Part shown: one piece after another, positions 1 to 5,301 of the stretch | Layout: every line of letters begins with the position of its first letter | Numbering within the stretch: position 1 is the first letter of the stretch | NCBI GenBank assembly: GCA_030825825.1 | Contig: JAPJPE010000092.1 | Coordinates: 1 to 5,301, forward strand | Origin: Streptococcus sp. | Lineage (GTDB): Bacteria; Bacillota; Bacilli; Lactobacillales; Streptococcaceae | Direction: 5' to 3' | DNA: 5,301 bases | Translations under genes and position numbers: made by a program | The notes under the pieces: model-generated | Database searches by the model: none | What the model saw: only the letters and a program-made list of their open reading frames with translations | What the model was told of the DNA's origin: nothing

Positions 1-1
1 G

Positions 2-49
2 GTGGGACAACGAAATCGAATTCTAACGAATTACCGATTTCTGTCCCAC
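2..49. repeat. Long imperfect inverted repeat in the space after yidD
   Basis: GTGGGACA (2-9) pairs with TGTCCCAC (42-49), GAAATCG (12-18) with CGATTTC (35-41), and AATTC (19-23) with GAATT (28-32), closing a TAAC loop (24-27). The only unpaired bases are an AC bulge on each arm (10-11 and 33-34), so about 20 base pairs form. Elements beginning GTGGGACAGAAATCG are, as I remember, common between genes in viridans streptococci, which would make this one copy of a dispersed repeat. I could not check copy number here. Confidence 0.7.
2..49 (-). terminator. Possible transcription terminator of the murI-yidD operon
   Basis: The hairpin starts 27 nt after the yidD stop, where the operon would be expected to end, and its outer stem is GC-rich. 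On the minus strand any U-tract would fall beyond position 1 and cannot be seen. On the plus strand the bases after the stem (50-67) are only moderately T-rich. The role is inferred from position and stem strength; it could act in both directions if a convergent gene lies to the left. Confidence 0.45.
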
Positions 50-76
50 TCTCATTTCTGTTTATTTGTGATCGTC

Positions 77-319
77 CTATTTTGATTCTTCATTTCGTCT
101 CAGACTAAAGTGGTCTGGCAGAGGGTCTGGTCCCGCTTGGGTACCAGGATGGCATCGCAAGATTCTCGCAACCCCCATCAAGACACCTTTCACACCAAAG
201 CGTTCAATCGCTTGGATCATATAATTGGAACAGGTCGGTTGAAAGCGACAAGAAGGCGGAAATATGGGAGAGATCCATTTTTGATAGCCTCTGACCATAG
301 CAATCAGGATTTTTTTCAT
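77..319 (-). CDS. yidD: Membrane protein insertion efficiency factor YidD
   Basis: YidD is a small protein that associates with the inner face of the membrane, probably by an amphipathic N-terminal helix, and helps YidC/Sec insert membrane proteins; its mechanism is poorly known. This copy has 80 residues, normal for the family. It shows the YQKWISP segment (12-18), PPSCRFQPTCSNY (21-33) with C24 and C30, GVLMGVARILRCHP (45-58) with C56, and DPLPDHF (65-71). All three conserved cysteines are present. The ATG overlaps the rluB stop as ATGA, and no Shine-Dalgarno is visible in the A/T-rich stretch just upstream, so translation is probably coupled to rluB. It is the last gene seen in the operon; the TAG stop is followed by a long inverted repeat. 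In many bacteria yidD sits beside rnpA and yidC, so the link to rluB here is the streptococcal arrangement. Confidence 0.95.
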   Translation of the reverse strand: MKKILIAMVRGYQKWISPIFPPSCRFQPTCSNYMIQAIERFGVKGVLMGVARILRCHPGTQAGPDPLPDHFSLRRNEESK

Positions 320-1047
320 GATTTTTTAGATTTAGTCACTGCTAGATTGTGCAACTGGCTAATTTCTTTTTTGTTCAAGCGACGGTATTCACCCGGACGA
401 AGTCCTGAGACATCTAGGTTTCCAAACTGGGTTCGGGAGAGTTTGTCCACTAAAAGTCCTACAGCTTCAAACATCTTTTTGACCTGGTGGTTGCGCCCTT
501 CATGAATGGTCAACTGAACCACTGAACGGTTCTTTTCAACATCCACTTTTAAGATCTCGTAAGTCGCTGGCTTGGTTTTCTTGCCATCAATGGTCACCCC
601 TCGTGTCAAGGGACGCAAATTTTCCTTATTGGCAATCCCTTTGACACGCGCCACATAGACCTTATCAATCTCATTACGTGGGTGAATCATCTCATCTGTA
701 AAATCACCATCATTGGTCAAAATCAAGACACCAGATGTATCCCAGTCCAAACGTCCCACTGGGTAGATACGCTCTGGCACTTGAGATAAAAGGTCAACGA
801 CTGTTGTCCGCCCTTTATCATCAGATACACTAGAGATGACGCCACGTGGCTTATTTAAAAGATAGTAGACCTTTTCTTCGTTGTAGATTGGAGTGCCTTC
901 TACTTCAACCTGATCACCGGTCTTAATAATAGTCGCTAATTCACGCACAACTTGGCCATTTACTGTAACCAAGCCTTGCTTGATCAGTTCTTCGGCCTTG
1001 CGACGACTAGCCACGCCTGCATGGGCAATATATTTGTTAATTCTCAT
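316..1047 (-). CDS. rluB: 23S rRNA pseudouridine synthase (RluB / RsuA family)
   Basis: The enzyme converts a uridine of 23S rRNA to pseudouridine; the E. coli RluB target is U2605 near the peptidyl-transferase centre, and the same target is inferred here. The protein has 243 residues. An S4 RNA-binding domain occupies about residues 1-50 (MRINKYIAHAGVASRRKAE at the start, GLVTVNG at 25-31). The catalytic domain begins near residue 60 with LLNKPRGV (63-70). The active-site motif is GRLDWDTSG (98-106), with D101 as the catalytic aspartate. HEGRNHQVKKM and the closing LRPGEYRRL complete the RsuA-family pattern. RluE and RluF of the same family are less likely, because the scpB neighbour and S4 domain are typical of RluB in Firmicutes. 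AGAGGA lies 5 nt before the ATG. The gene overlaps scpB by 11 bp and yidD by 4 bp (ATGA). Confidence 0.94.
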   Translation of the reverse strand: MRINKYIAHAGVASRRKAEELIKQGLVTVNGQVVRELATIIKTGDQVEVEGTPIYNEEKVYYLLNKPRGVISSVSDDKGRTTVVDLLSQVPERIYPVGRLDWDTSGVLILTNDGDFTDEMIHPRNEIDKVYVARVKGIANKENLRPLTRGVTIDGKKTKPATYEILKVDVEKNRSVVQLTIHEGRNHQVKKMFEAVGLLVDKLSRTQFGNLDVSGLRPGEYRRLNKKEISQLHNLAVTKSKKS

Positions 1048-1606
1048 CTAGTTCCTCTGTTCTCTCTGAAAATAATTGACCTTCCTCTGGATCAATGTCC
1101 ACTTCCTCAACCTTTGGTAATTCCTCCAAATGATTGATTCCCATATAATCCAAAAAATACTCCGTCGTGACATACAAATTGGGACGCCCGAGGACTTCTT
1201 TTTTCCCATCCTCTCGGATCAGATCAAATGACAGTAGTTTGGTAATGGCACCGCTGGAATTGACACCCCGAATATCATCGACCTCCACACGGGTGATTGG
1301 TTGCTTATAAGCAATGATTGATAAGGTTTCGAGGGCAGCCCGAGACAAACTTTGATTCATGGGCGTTCTAGAATAGTCTCGTAAAACTGAAGCGTAGTCT
1401 GCCTTTGTCACCAATTTATAACGGGAAGCTGTCTCCATCAAACACAGACTGGTATCTGTGTCCTCCTGGTATTTTTTGCTTAATTTTTCTAAACTTTGCA
1501 CCACACCTGTCGGAGGTAAAGAGAGAAGGTCTGCGATTTGTCTGGCAGTAATTCCTTCTTCACCTGCTACAAATAAGAGTGCTTCAATTTCAGCTAATTT
1601 GCTCAT
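1037..1606 (-). CDS. scpB: Segregation and condensation protein B (ScpB)
   Basis: ScpB is the dimeric winged-helix (kite) partner that binds the middle of ScpA in the SMC complex and supports chromosome compaction and segregation. The protein is 189 residues, matching streptococcal ScpB. The first winged-helix domain covers about residues 1-80 (IEALLFVAGEEG at 7-18). The second covers about 85-155 and contains the family hallmark LSRAALETLSIIAYKQPITR (87-106), then RGVNSSGA (113-120) and VLGRPNLYVTTEYF (138-151). The tail after about 160 is acidic and probably disordered. I start it at the ATG at 1604-1606, which has AGGA 6 nt upstream, rather than the TTG at 1610-1612, which would add two residues and overlap that ribosome site. 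It overlaps scpA by 17 bp upstream and rluB by 11 bp downstream. Confidence 0.95.
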   Translation of the reverse strand: MSKLAEIEALLFVAGEEGITARQIADLLSLPPTGVVQSLEKLSKKYQEDTDTSLCLMETASRYKLVTKADYASVLRDYSRTPMNQSLSRAALETLSIIAYKQPITRVEVDDIRGVNSSGAITKLLSFDLIREDGKKEVLGRPNLYVTTEYFLDYMGINHLEELPKVEEVDIDPEEGQLFSERTEELDEN

Positions 1607-2309
1607 GTTCAATCCTATTTAAGTAAATTTCTCCAAAAGCCCTATCCTGGATCACCGTTACTTCTTGAATCTTGATCAATTCAAGGGTTGCAAGAAATAG
1701 AGTAATGACCTCTTGGAGATCCGTTGCTTCTAGAAACAAGTCCTGCAAGAGAACTTGTGAGCGATCGTGGAATCGGTGACGCAGCTGGTCCATCAGATCC
1801 TCAATCTTGTATTCATCCTTTACAATGGTCGTATGGTTCTGACGGAATTCTTCTTTTTTCTTGGTCAATAGTTTTGAGAAAGCCAAGAAAAGATCCACCG
1901 TGGTGCGATCATGAAGCAATTCCGTATCGTCGTAGACCAATTCCATCTTGGGTTTTGAATAATAGAGGGCGCGCTCCTCGTGCTGTGAGGCCATCAACTC
2001 TCCTAATTGCTTGTAAGTACGGTACTCTTCCAATTGAGAAAGGAGGTCCTGCTCGAGATCCTCTGCTTCATCCATCTCCTCTGCAACCTTAGGAAGAAGT
2101 CTTCGACTCTTGATCAAGGTTAGTTGACTAGCCATCAGCATGTATTCCCCTGCTACCTCTAGTTTCATCGCCTGGAGAGTCGCCAGATAAGCCAGATACT
2201 GTTCGATCACCTCAATCAAGGGGACCTCATAAATATCCATCTGGTATTTAGAGACCAAGTGGAGCAAGAGGTCCAAAGGCCCTTCAAAATCTTTAATTTT
2301 AATATCCAT
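1590..2309 (-). CDS. scpA: Segregation and condensation protein A (kleisin subunit of SMC-ScpAB)
   Basis: ScpA is the kleisin that bridges the two SMC heads and binds ScpB, forming the bacterial condensin that folds and segregates the nucleoid. The protein is 239 residues, a normal length. The N-terminal signature FEGPLDLLLHLV (8-19) and the helical segment to about residue 75 form the SMC-neck-binding domain. The middle is charged and acidic (about 77-95, rich in E and D) and contains the ScpB-binding region. The C-terminal part (about 170-239) is the winged-helix domain that binds the SMC cap, with the typical FLATLELIKIQEV (205-217) and the closing FGEIYL. It begins one base inside the upstream stop (TAATG) and has no clear Shine-Dalgarno, so its translation probably depends on ribosomes finishing the XerD-like gene. 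Its end overlaps scpB by 17 bp, consistent with production of both subunits from one message. Confidence 0.96.
   Translation of the reverse strand: MDIKIKDFEGPLDLLLHLVSKYQMDIYEVPLIEVIEQYLAYLATLQAMKLEVAGEYMLMASQLTLIKSRRLLPKVAEEMDEAEDLEQDLLSQLEEYRTYKQLGELMASQHEERALYYSKPKMELVYDDTELLHDRTTVDLFLAFSKLLTKKKEEFRQNHTTIVKDEYKIEDLMDQLRHRFHDRSQVLLQDLFLEATDLQEVITLFLATLELIKIQEVTVIQDRAFGEIYLNRIEHEQIS
1613..1616 (-). promoter_or_regulatory. Ribosome binding site deciding the scpB start
   Basis: AGGA on the minus strand lies 6 nt before the ATG at 1604-1606, inside the scpA 3' end. It touches the alternative TTG at 1610-1612, so it can serve only the ATG. Confidence 0.6.
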
Positions 2310-3040
2310 TATTTATATTTTTCTAATGTCACCATGGTTTTTAGGCCCAATTCACGCGCAATACTAAAGAGATCCACACCGTGTTCACGTTGTTTCAAAA
2401 TATATTGCTCACGAATCGATTGCGCCGAAAGGTCTTGATTCCCTTTTTCGATCAAGAAGGCTTCTAATTGTCGGAATCCCCACTGACGGGAGTAGCATTT
2501 TCCTTTATTATCAAAGAGATAAATACCATCTAGGAAGAGTTGCAATTCATCCAGTAACGGCTCTGGAACCTTTAAAACCCGTTTTTGGCCATCTTTGCCC
2601 ACTCGAATGACATGAAAGTCCAGCTGAATATCTTCGACTTTGACTTGGAGGATCTCACTTGGCAACAAGCCCATCTCCAGAATCAACAAGGCCATCAAGC
2701 GTCCCTGTGGGTTAGTTGATTCTTCCCAAAAATGGGTCAGATCCAACAATTCCCGATCATGGGTCTTGGCCGGTTGAATTTTAGGCAAGACCAAACGATG
2801 GTATTCAGAAATAAAGCGTTCTTGATACAAATAATATAAAAATTGGTTGACGGCGGATAATTTTCGTTTTTGAACCGCCGGTTTAAAATCTTTAATCGAA
2901 GCTTGGTAAATTCTCAAATTTGTCGGTGTCACTTTTCCATGGATCGACTCAATAAATTGGTCCAAATCATAAAAATAGGCAGACTGAGAATTTTCACTTA
3001 ATTCTTTTTGATCAATAAAACTTGCAATAAATTCTTTCAT
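2309..3040 (-). CDS. XerD-like tyrosine recombinase homologue with degraded active site
   Basis: The product is a 243-residue protein with the layout of a phage-integrase/Xer recombinase. A helical N-terminal core-binding domain covers about residues 1-75 and a catalytic-type domain about 95-243. It matches the streptococcal family called 'XerD-like', which is distinct from XerS, the recombinase that acts at dif in this genus. K149, R210 (in SIREQ) and Y242 (in LEKY) fall at catalytic Lys, Arg II and Tyr positions. Arg I is missing: the usual GLRxSE reads GLLPSE (124-129), giving L126. The His that normally follows Arg II is E211, and the His of the usual LGH box is L233 (LGLK). The protein stops one residue after the Tyr, whereas true Xer proteins (about 300 residues) have a further C-terminal helix used for partner contacts. 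Catalysis is therefore doubtful; a DNA-binding or structural role is possible. It starts in the cbpB stop (ATGA) without a good Shine-Dalgarno and abuts scpA through TAATG. Confidence 0.88.
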   Translation of the reverse strand: MKEFIASFIDQKELSENSQSAYFYDLDQFIESIHGKVTPTNLRIYQASIKDFKPAVQKRKLSAVNQFLYYLYQERFISEYHRLVLPKIQPAKTHDRELLDLTHFWEESTNPQGRLMALLILEMGLLPSEILQVKVEDIQLDFHVIRVGKDGQKRVLKVPEPLLDELQLFLDGIYLFDNKGKCYSRQWGFRQLEAFLIEKGNQDLSAQSIREQYILKQREHGVDLFSIARELGLKTMVTLEKYK

Positions 3041-3498
3041 TTTGGAATCATCTCGTATTCATTTGAAAAACCATGCATTAGCGAATTGATGGCTTTAAGA
3101 ATCGATTTCCGTGTAATAATCCCTTGGAAATAGCCTTCTTCATCCACCACCGAAAGGAAGGAGTCATCCACCAACTTGTGCAGGACTTCTGTCAAATTGA
3201 AGTCTAAGCCGATGACCCCGACCTCTTTTTTTGCAACGTCTACGATATCCATCGAGGCAAAAGTCTCCTCAGGAATCTCGTGTTTCAATTGATAAGATAG
3301 AATATCCGTTAGGGAGATCGTCCCCACAAACTTGCGTTCATCCGTCACTACCGGAATACGACTATAGCTAATCTGGCTCAACAACAAGACAGCATGGTCT
3401 ACATTGTGGTTATCAATCAAGACCGCTAAATTTTTGGCTGGAGTTAAGAACGTCTCTTCCTGCGCCAGCAAGAAACGTTCAAATTCCTTTGCTATCAT
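3037..3498 (-). CDS. cbpB: Two-CBS-domain protein, probable cyclic-di-AMP-binding protein CbpB (DarB/YkuL family)
   Basis: The product is a 153-residue stand-alone tandem-CBS protein with no enzyme domain, transmembrane segment or signal peptide. CBS1 spans about residues 15-70 (YSRIPVV at 45-51, FVGTISLTDIL at 57-67). CBS2 spans about 85-140 (FLSVVDEEG at 114-122, QGIITRKSIL at 125-134). Length, domain order and sequence resemble CbpB of Listeria and DarB/YkuL of Bacillus. Those proteins bind c-di-AMP and, in the apo state, contact Rel and, in Bacillus, also pyruvate carboxylase. The Y45-S-R47 stretch and the R130 region are the places where the nucleotide would be expected to bind; ligand binding here is inferred, not shown. 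The start is well supported: AAAGGAG lies 8 nt before the ATG, and the ATG overlaps the phosphoesterase stop as ATGA. Its stop likewise overlaps the XerD-like start by 4 bp. An alternative reading is a CBS module that senses AMP or ATP. Confidence 0.88.
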   Translation of the reverse strand: MIAKEFERFLLAQEETFLTPAKNLAVLIDNHNVDHAVLLLSQISYSRIPVVTDERKFVGTISLTDILSYQLKHEIPEETFASMDIVDVAKKEVGVIGLDFNLTEVLHKLVDDSFLSVVDEEGYFQGIITRKSILKAINSLMHGFSNEYEMIPK

Positions 3499-4016
3499 CT
3501 GCTAAACTCCTTTGTCAATTCAGGATACAATACATGGTCTCTCGTGTAGTACTCTACCTTGTAATGAGAATCATCTATCTCAATTTTAGCATAGAGACAC
3601 TCTCGAATCAGACCGCGTGGTTGACTGATCGATCCAGGATTCACAAAGAGGGTTCTTCCTTCCTTCCAAGCATCTGGGATATGAAGGTGGCCGTAAAGAC
3701 AGATATCTGCTTCTTCCTCTTGGGCCCACAGATCCAATTTTTGAAAACTAAAATTGATCTGGAAGAGATGCCCATGGGTCTGGATGATCCGTGTTGGCCC
3801 TAGTTGGGTCACCAAGCGTTCTGGATAGCCCTCATAAAAATCCATATTTCCTTGGACAACGTGGATCCCTTCCCAGACAGGATCGTCACTTTTTAGCTCA
3901 GAATCCCCATTGTGAAAGATCCCATCGACCTGGCCTAGGTATTTTTCTTTAATAGCTTCAACAACGGAGCGGTCTCCATGCGAGTCACTCATCACGATGA
4001 TTGTTTGCTTTGCCAT
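3495..4016 (-). CDS. YfcE/MJ0936-type metallophosphoesterase
   Basis: This is a cytoplasmic calcineurin-like phosphoesterase of the compact YfcE/MJ0936 family, 173 residues long, full length for the family. Relatives hydrolyse phosphodiesters in vitro with divalent metals; the physiological substrate is not established and I do not assign one. The metal ligands are all visible in order: D11 and H13 in SDSHGD, D38 in HNGD, N57 in GNMD, H81 and H83 in THGHL, and H110 and H112 in GHLH, followed by NPGS at 126-129. The dinuclear site therefore looks complete. I chose the ATG at 4014-4016 because it has a strong GGAGG about 10 nt upstream and supplies the first beta strand before the metal motif. 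The next ATG (3990-3992, residue 9) would form an ATGA overlap with the rdgB stop but would delete that strand. Co-expression with RdgB suggests, without proving, a nucleotide-related housekeeping role. The 3' end overlaps the CBS gene by 4 bp. Confidence 0.92.
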   Translation of the reverse strand: MAKQTIIVMSDSHGDRSVVEAIKEKYLGQVDGIFHNGDSELKSDDPVWEGIHVVQGNMDFYEGYPERLVTQLGPTRIIQTHGHLFQINFSFQKLDLWAQEEEADICLYGHLHIPDAWKEGRTLFVNPGSISQPRGLIRECLYAKIEIDDSHYKVEYYTRDHVLYPELTKEFSR

Positions 4017-4969
4017 GATGGAAATACCTCCAATAACTTTTTAACAGCTAAAGCACGATGCGATTGTGTATTTTTTTCTTCAAGTGTTAATTCAGCGGCA
4101 GCACGGCCCGTTTCCCCAACTAAGAAGAGTGGATCATAGCCAAAGCCGTGTTCCCCTTTGGGCTCAAAATTAATATACCCTGGCCAATCAGCTTCAACCA
4201 CCAAGCTTTCCTTGCCTGGCCTTGCAACCACCAAGGTCGTATGGAACTGGGCTGAACGATCTTTCAAGTCAAAAACCATGGCCAATTCATGCAACAATTT
4301 CGCATTGTTTTCCGTATCTGTCGCACCAACTCCCGCAAAACGAGCTGACCAAACTCCTGGTAAGCCTCCCAAGATATCTACCTTCAAACCTGAATCATCC
4401 GCTAAGACTGTTTTCCCAGTTAGCTCTGCGATGGTTTCAGCTTTTAGGCGGGCATTCTCCTCAAAAGTCATCCCTGTTTCTTCGACTTCTGGAAGCTCTG
4501 GATACTGATTGAGGTTTTCCACTTCAAAGCCTAGCTTTTCAAACATATTGCGGAATTCTTTGGTTTTTCCCTCATTTCGAGTCGCAATGAGAATCGTATC
4601 TTTGACCTTGTCTTGACCCAAGAAGGCTTCCAAATCCAGCCCATCACTTGGCAAATGCAAATAGAGCAATTTCCCTTTTTCAACCAAGAGCAAGGCTCCT
4701 TGACGCTGTACGATCTCAAAAGCTCTTCCCTTGACTTCATTCAAGATTTCAGTCAAAAAGGTTAGGAAACGAAAGGCTGAACCATAGCGCATCACCGATA
4801 GATTAAGCGGAAATCCTTCAGGATCCTTGGCAATGAGAAGTTCCAGCTGGTCTAACAGAGTGGAAGCTTCCGCAGGAACTTGACTAAATTGATTGTAGTC
4901 TGCATCTTCTCCCCATTGGGCAATATACCAATCTTGGGAATCTTTGTATTCAAATAGTTTGTCACTCAT
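3992..4969 (-). CDS. rdgB: RdgB/HAM1-type dITP/XTP pyrophosphatase with streptococcal N-terminal extension
   Basis: The protein is predicted to hydrolyse non-canonical purine NTPs (dITP, ITP, XTP) to monophosphate and pyrophosphate, keeping damaged purines out of DNA and RNA. It has 325 residues, against about 200 for a typical RdgB. Residues about 125-325 form the HAM1 domain: ATRNEGK (129-135) for phosphate binding, LADDSGL (199-205) with metal-binding acidic residues, GVWSARFAG (215-223), GFGYDP (285-290) and SHRA (313-316). All key motifs are intact, so it should be active. Residues 1-124 are an extra domain found in streptococcal orthologues, with no motif I can assign. I chose the ATG at 4967-4969 because it overlaps the murI stop as ATGA, has GGAG 11 nt upstream, and gives the MSDKLFEYKDSQDWY start resembling related proteins. 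An in-frame upstream start at 5008 would add 13 residues read from the murI 3' end. The 3' end overlaps yfcE by 25 bp. Confidence 0.93.
   Translation of the reverse strand: MSDKLFEYKDSQDWYIAQWGEDADYNQFSQVPAEASTLLDQLELLIAKDPEGFPLNLSVMRYGSAFRFLTFLTEILNEVKGRAFEIVQRQGALLLVEKGKLLYLHLPSDGLDLEAFLGQDKVKDTILIATRNEGKTKEFRNMFEKLGFEVENLNQYPELPEVEETGMTFEENARLKAETIAELTGKTVLADDSGLKVDILGGLPGVWSARFAGVGATDTENNAKLLHELAMVFDLKDRSAQFHTTLVVARPGKESLVVEADWPGYINFEPKGEHGFGYDPLFLVGETGRAAAELTLEEKNTQSHRALAVKKLLEVFPSWQSKQSS
4026..4031 (-). promoter_or_regulatory. Strong ribosome binding site deciding the yfcE-type start
   Basis: GGAGGT on the minus strand sits 9-10 nt before the ATG at 4014-4016 and lies within the rdgB coding region. 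It is the best Shine-Dalgarno match in the window and favours this start over the internal ATG at 3990-3992. Confidence 0.75.
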
Positions 4970-5301
4970 AAATTTACATGCTCCACATTCACTGAACGTT
5001 CTAGCCATTTTTCGGCAATCGCTGCAAAGCTATTGGCATTTGCAGTGGTATAAAAGCGGTGGGTCTGCTCTAAGAGTTCGCGGCTCTTATTGAGCTCAAA
5101 ATAGTTTAATAAGACGGAAATATCCCGAACACACTCCGCTCCACTATCAATCAATTTGACATCCGGTCCCATCACATTTTGAATAATCGGTTTTAACAGG
5201 GGATAATGGGTACATCCCAAGACCAAGGTATCAACCTTTCCAACTAGTGGTTTTAGGGTTTCGTAAACCACCTTTTTGGTCACACTGGATGCCAACTCGT
5301 T
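4966..5301 (-). CDS. murI: Glutamate racemase, C-terminal part (5' end outside window)
   Basis: Glutamate racemase interconverts L- and D-glutamate in the cytoplasm and so supplies D-Glu for peptidoglycan stem peptides. Only the last 111 codons are present; the family is usually about 265 residues, so the N-terminal half with the first catalytic cysteine lies beyond position 5301. The decisive motif is LGCTHYPLL, which carries the second catalytic Cys (codon 5212-5214) and the adjacent His. It is followed by the conserved IDSGAE segment. The reading frame is open to the window edge. A TTG codon near 5295 could be mistaken for a start, but it lies inside the conserved fold, so I treat the gene as partial. 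Its TGA stop overlaps the ATG of rdgB by 4 bp (ATGA), which indicates co-transcription and coupling. Identity as a glutamate racemase is secure from the motif; the name racE is also used for this gene. Confidence 0.95.
   Translation of the reverse strand, partial: NELASSVTKKVVYETLKPLVGKVDTLVLGCTHYPLLKPIIQNVMGPDVKLIDSGAECVRDISVLLNYFELNKSRELLEQTHRFYTTANANSFAAIAEKWLERSVNVEHVNL
4981..4984 (-). promoter_or_regulatory. Ribosome binding site of rdgB
   Basis: On the minus strand GGAG lies 11 nt before the ATG at 4967-4969, inside the murI 3' end. The spacing is a little long but supports this start over the in-frame upstream candidate at 5008. Confidence 0.55.

Noticed and set aside
110..505. A 131-codon plus-strand open frame opposite yidD and rluB
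   Set aside because: It is antisense to two well-conserved genes, shows no recognisable motif, and has no plausible ribosome site; it is a shadow frame.
1724..2092. A 122-codon plus-strand open frame opposite scpA
   Set aside because: Its translation is rich in Pro, Arg and Ser without family motifs, and the opposite strand is unmistakably scpA.
2309..3040. XerD-like gene as an integrase of a mobile element, or as the dif recombinase
   Set aside because: There are no flanking repeats, no tRNA and no cargo genes. It lies in a conserved housekeeping operon, several catalytic residues are missing, and XerS is the known dif recombinase in streptococci.
3490..3518. TTGACA on the minus strand at 3513-3518, a possible -35 box before cbpB
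   Set aside because: A spacer of 17 nt leads to ATAGCA, a poor -10 match, and transcription would begin inside the cbpB coding region. The bases are better explained by the cbpB ribosome site and the phosphoesterase codons.
3489..3803. A 104-codon plus-strand open frame opposite the phosphoesterase gene
   Set aside because: It is antisense to a gene with intact metal-binding motifs and has no conserved features of its own.
4158..4512. Two overlapping plus-strand frames and, at 4531-4740, a minus-strand frame within rdgB
   Set aside because: All lie inside the conserved rdgB coding sequence in other frames and show no domain or ribosome site.
1..5301. A novel defence, mobile or otherwise undescribed system
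   Set aside because: Every coding stretch is accounted for by conserved core genes; there is no toxin-antitoxin pair, nuclease or helicase set, reverse transcriptase, CRISPR array or atypical insertion.

Overview
The window looks like chromosomal DNA from a Streptococcus, most likely an oral or viridans (mitis/sanguinis/parasanguinis-like) species. It has the low-to-moderate GC of that group. The gene order murI-rdgB-yfcE-cbpB-xerD-like-scpA-scpB-rluB-yidD is the conserved streptococcal arrangement, and the proteins closely resemble the pneumococcal orthologues as I remember them. I cannot fix the species from this sequence.

Layout: every supported gene lies on the minus strand, so transcription runs from position 5301 toward position 1. 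In transcription order they are: the 3' part of the glutamate racemase gene murI (cut by the window edge); a two-domain RdgB/HAM1 NTP pyrophosphatase; a YfcE/MJ0936-type metallophosphoesterase; a two-CBS-domain protein of the CbpB/DarB type, predicted to bind c-di-AMP; a short XerD-like tyrosine-recombinase homologue with a degraded active site; the condensin subunits ScpA and ScpB; the 23S rRNA pseudouridine synthase RluB; and the small membrane-biogenesis factor YidD. A long imperfect inverted repeat (2-49) follows the yidD stop and probably ends the transcript or is a dispersed intergenic repeat. No promoter is visible; the operon must start upstream of murI, outside the window.

The genes are packed without a single intergenic base. 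All eight junctions overlap, by 1 to 25 bp, and four of them are ATGA stop/start overlaps of 4 bp. This implies one transcript with strong translational coupling. The functions are cell-wall precursor supply (MurI), nucleotide-pool cleaning (RdgB), probable second-messenger sensing (CbpB), chromosome organisation and segregation (ScpA/ScpB, perhaps the XerD-like protein), ribosome maturation (RluB) and membrane-protein insertion (YidD). Together they form a growth-linked housekeeping operon.

I see no mobile element, CRISPR array, RNA gene or defence system. The most interesting points are the XerD-like protein, which lacks several catalytic residues and sits directly before scpAB, the uncharacterised N-terminal domain fused to RdgB, and the terminal inverted repeat.
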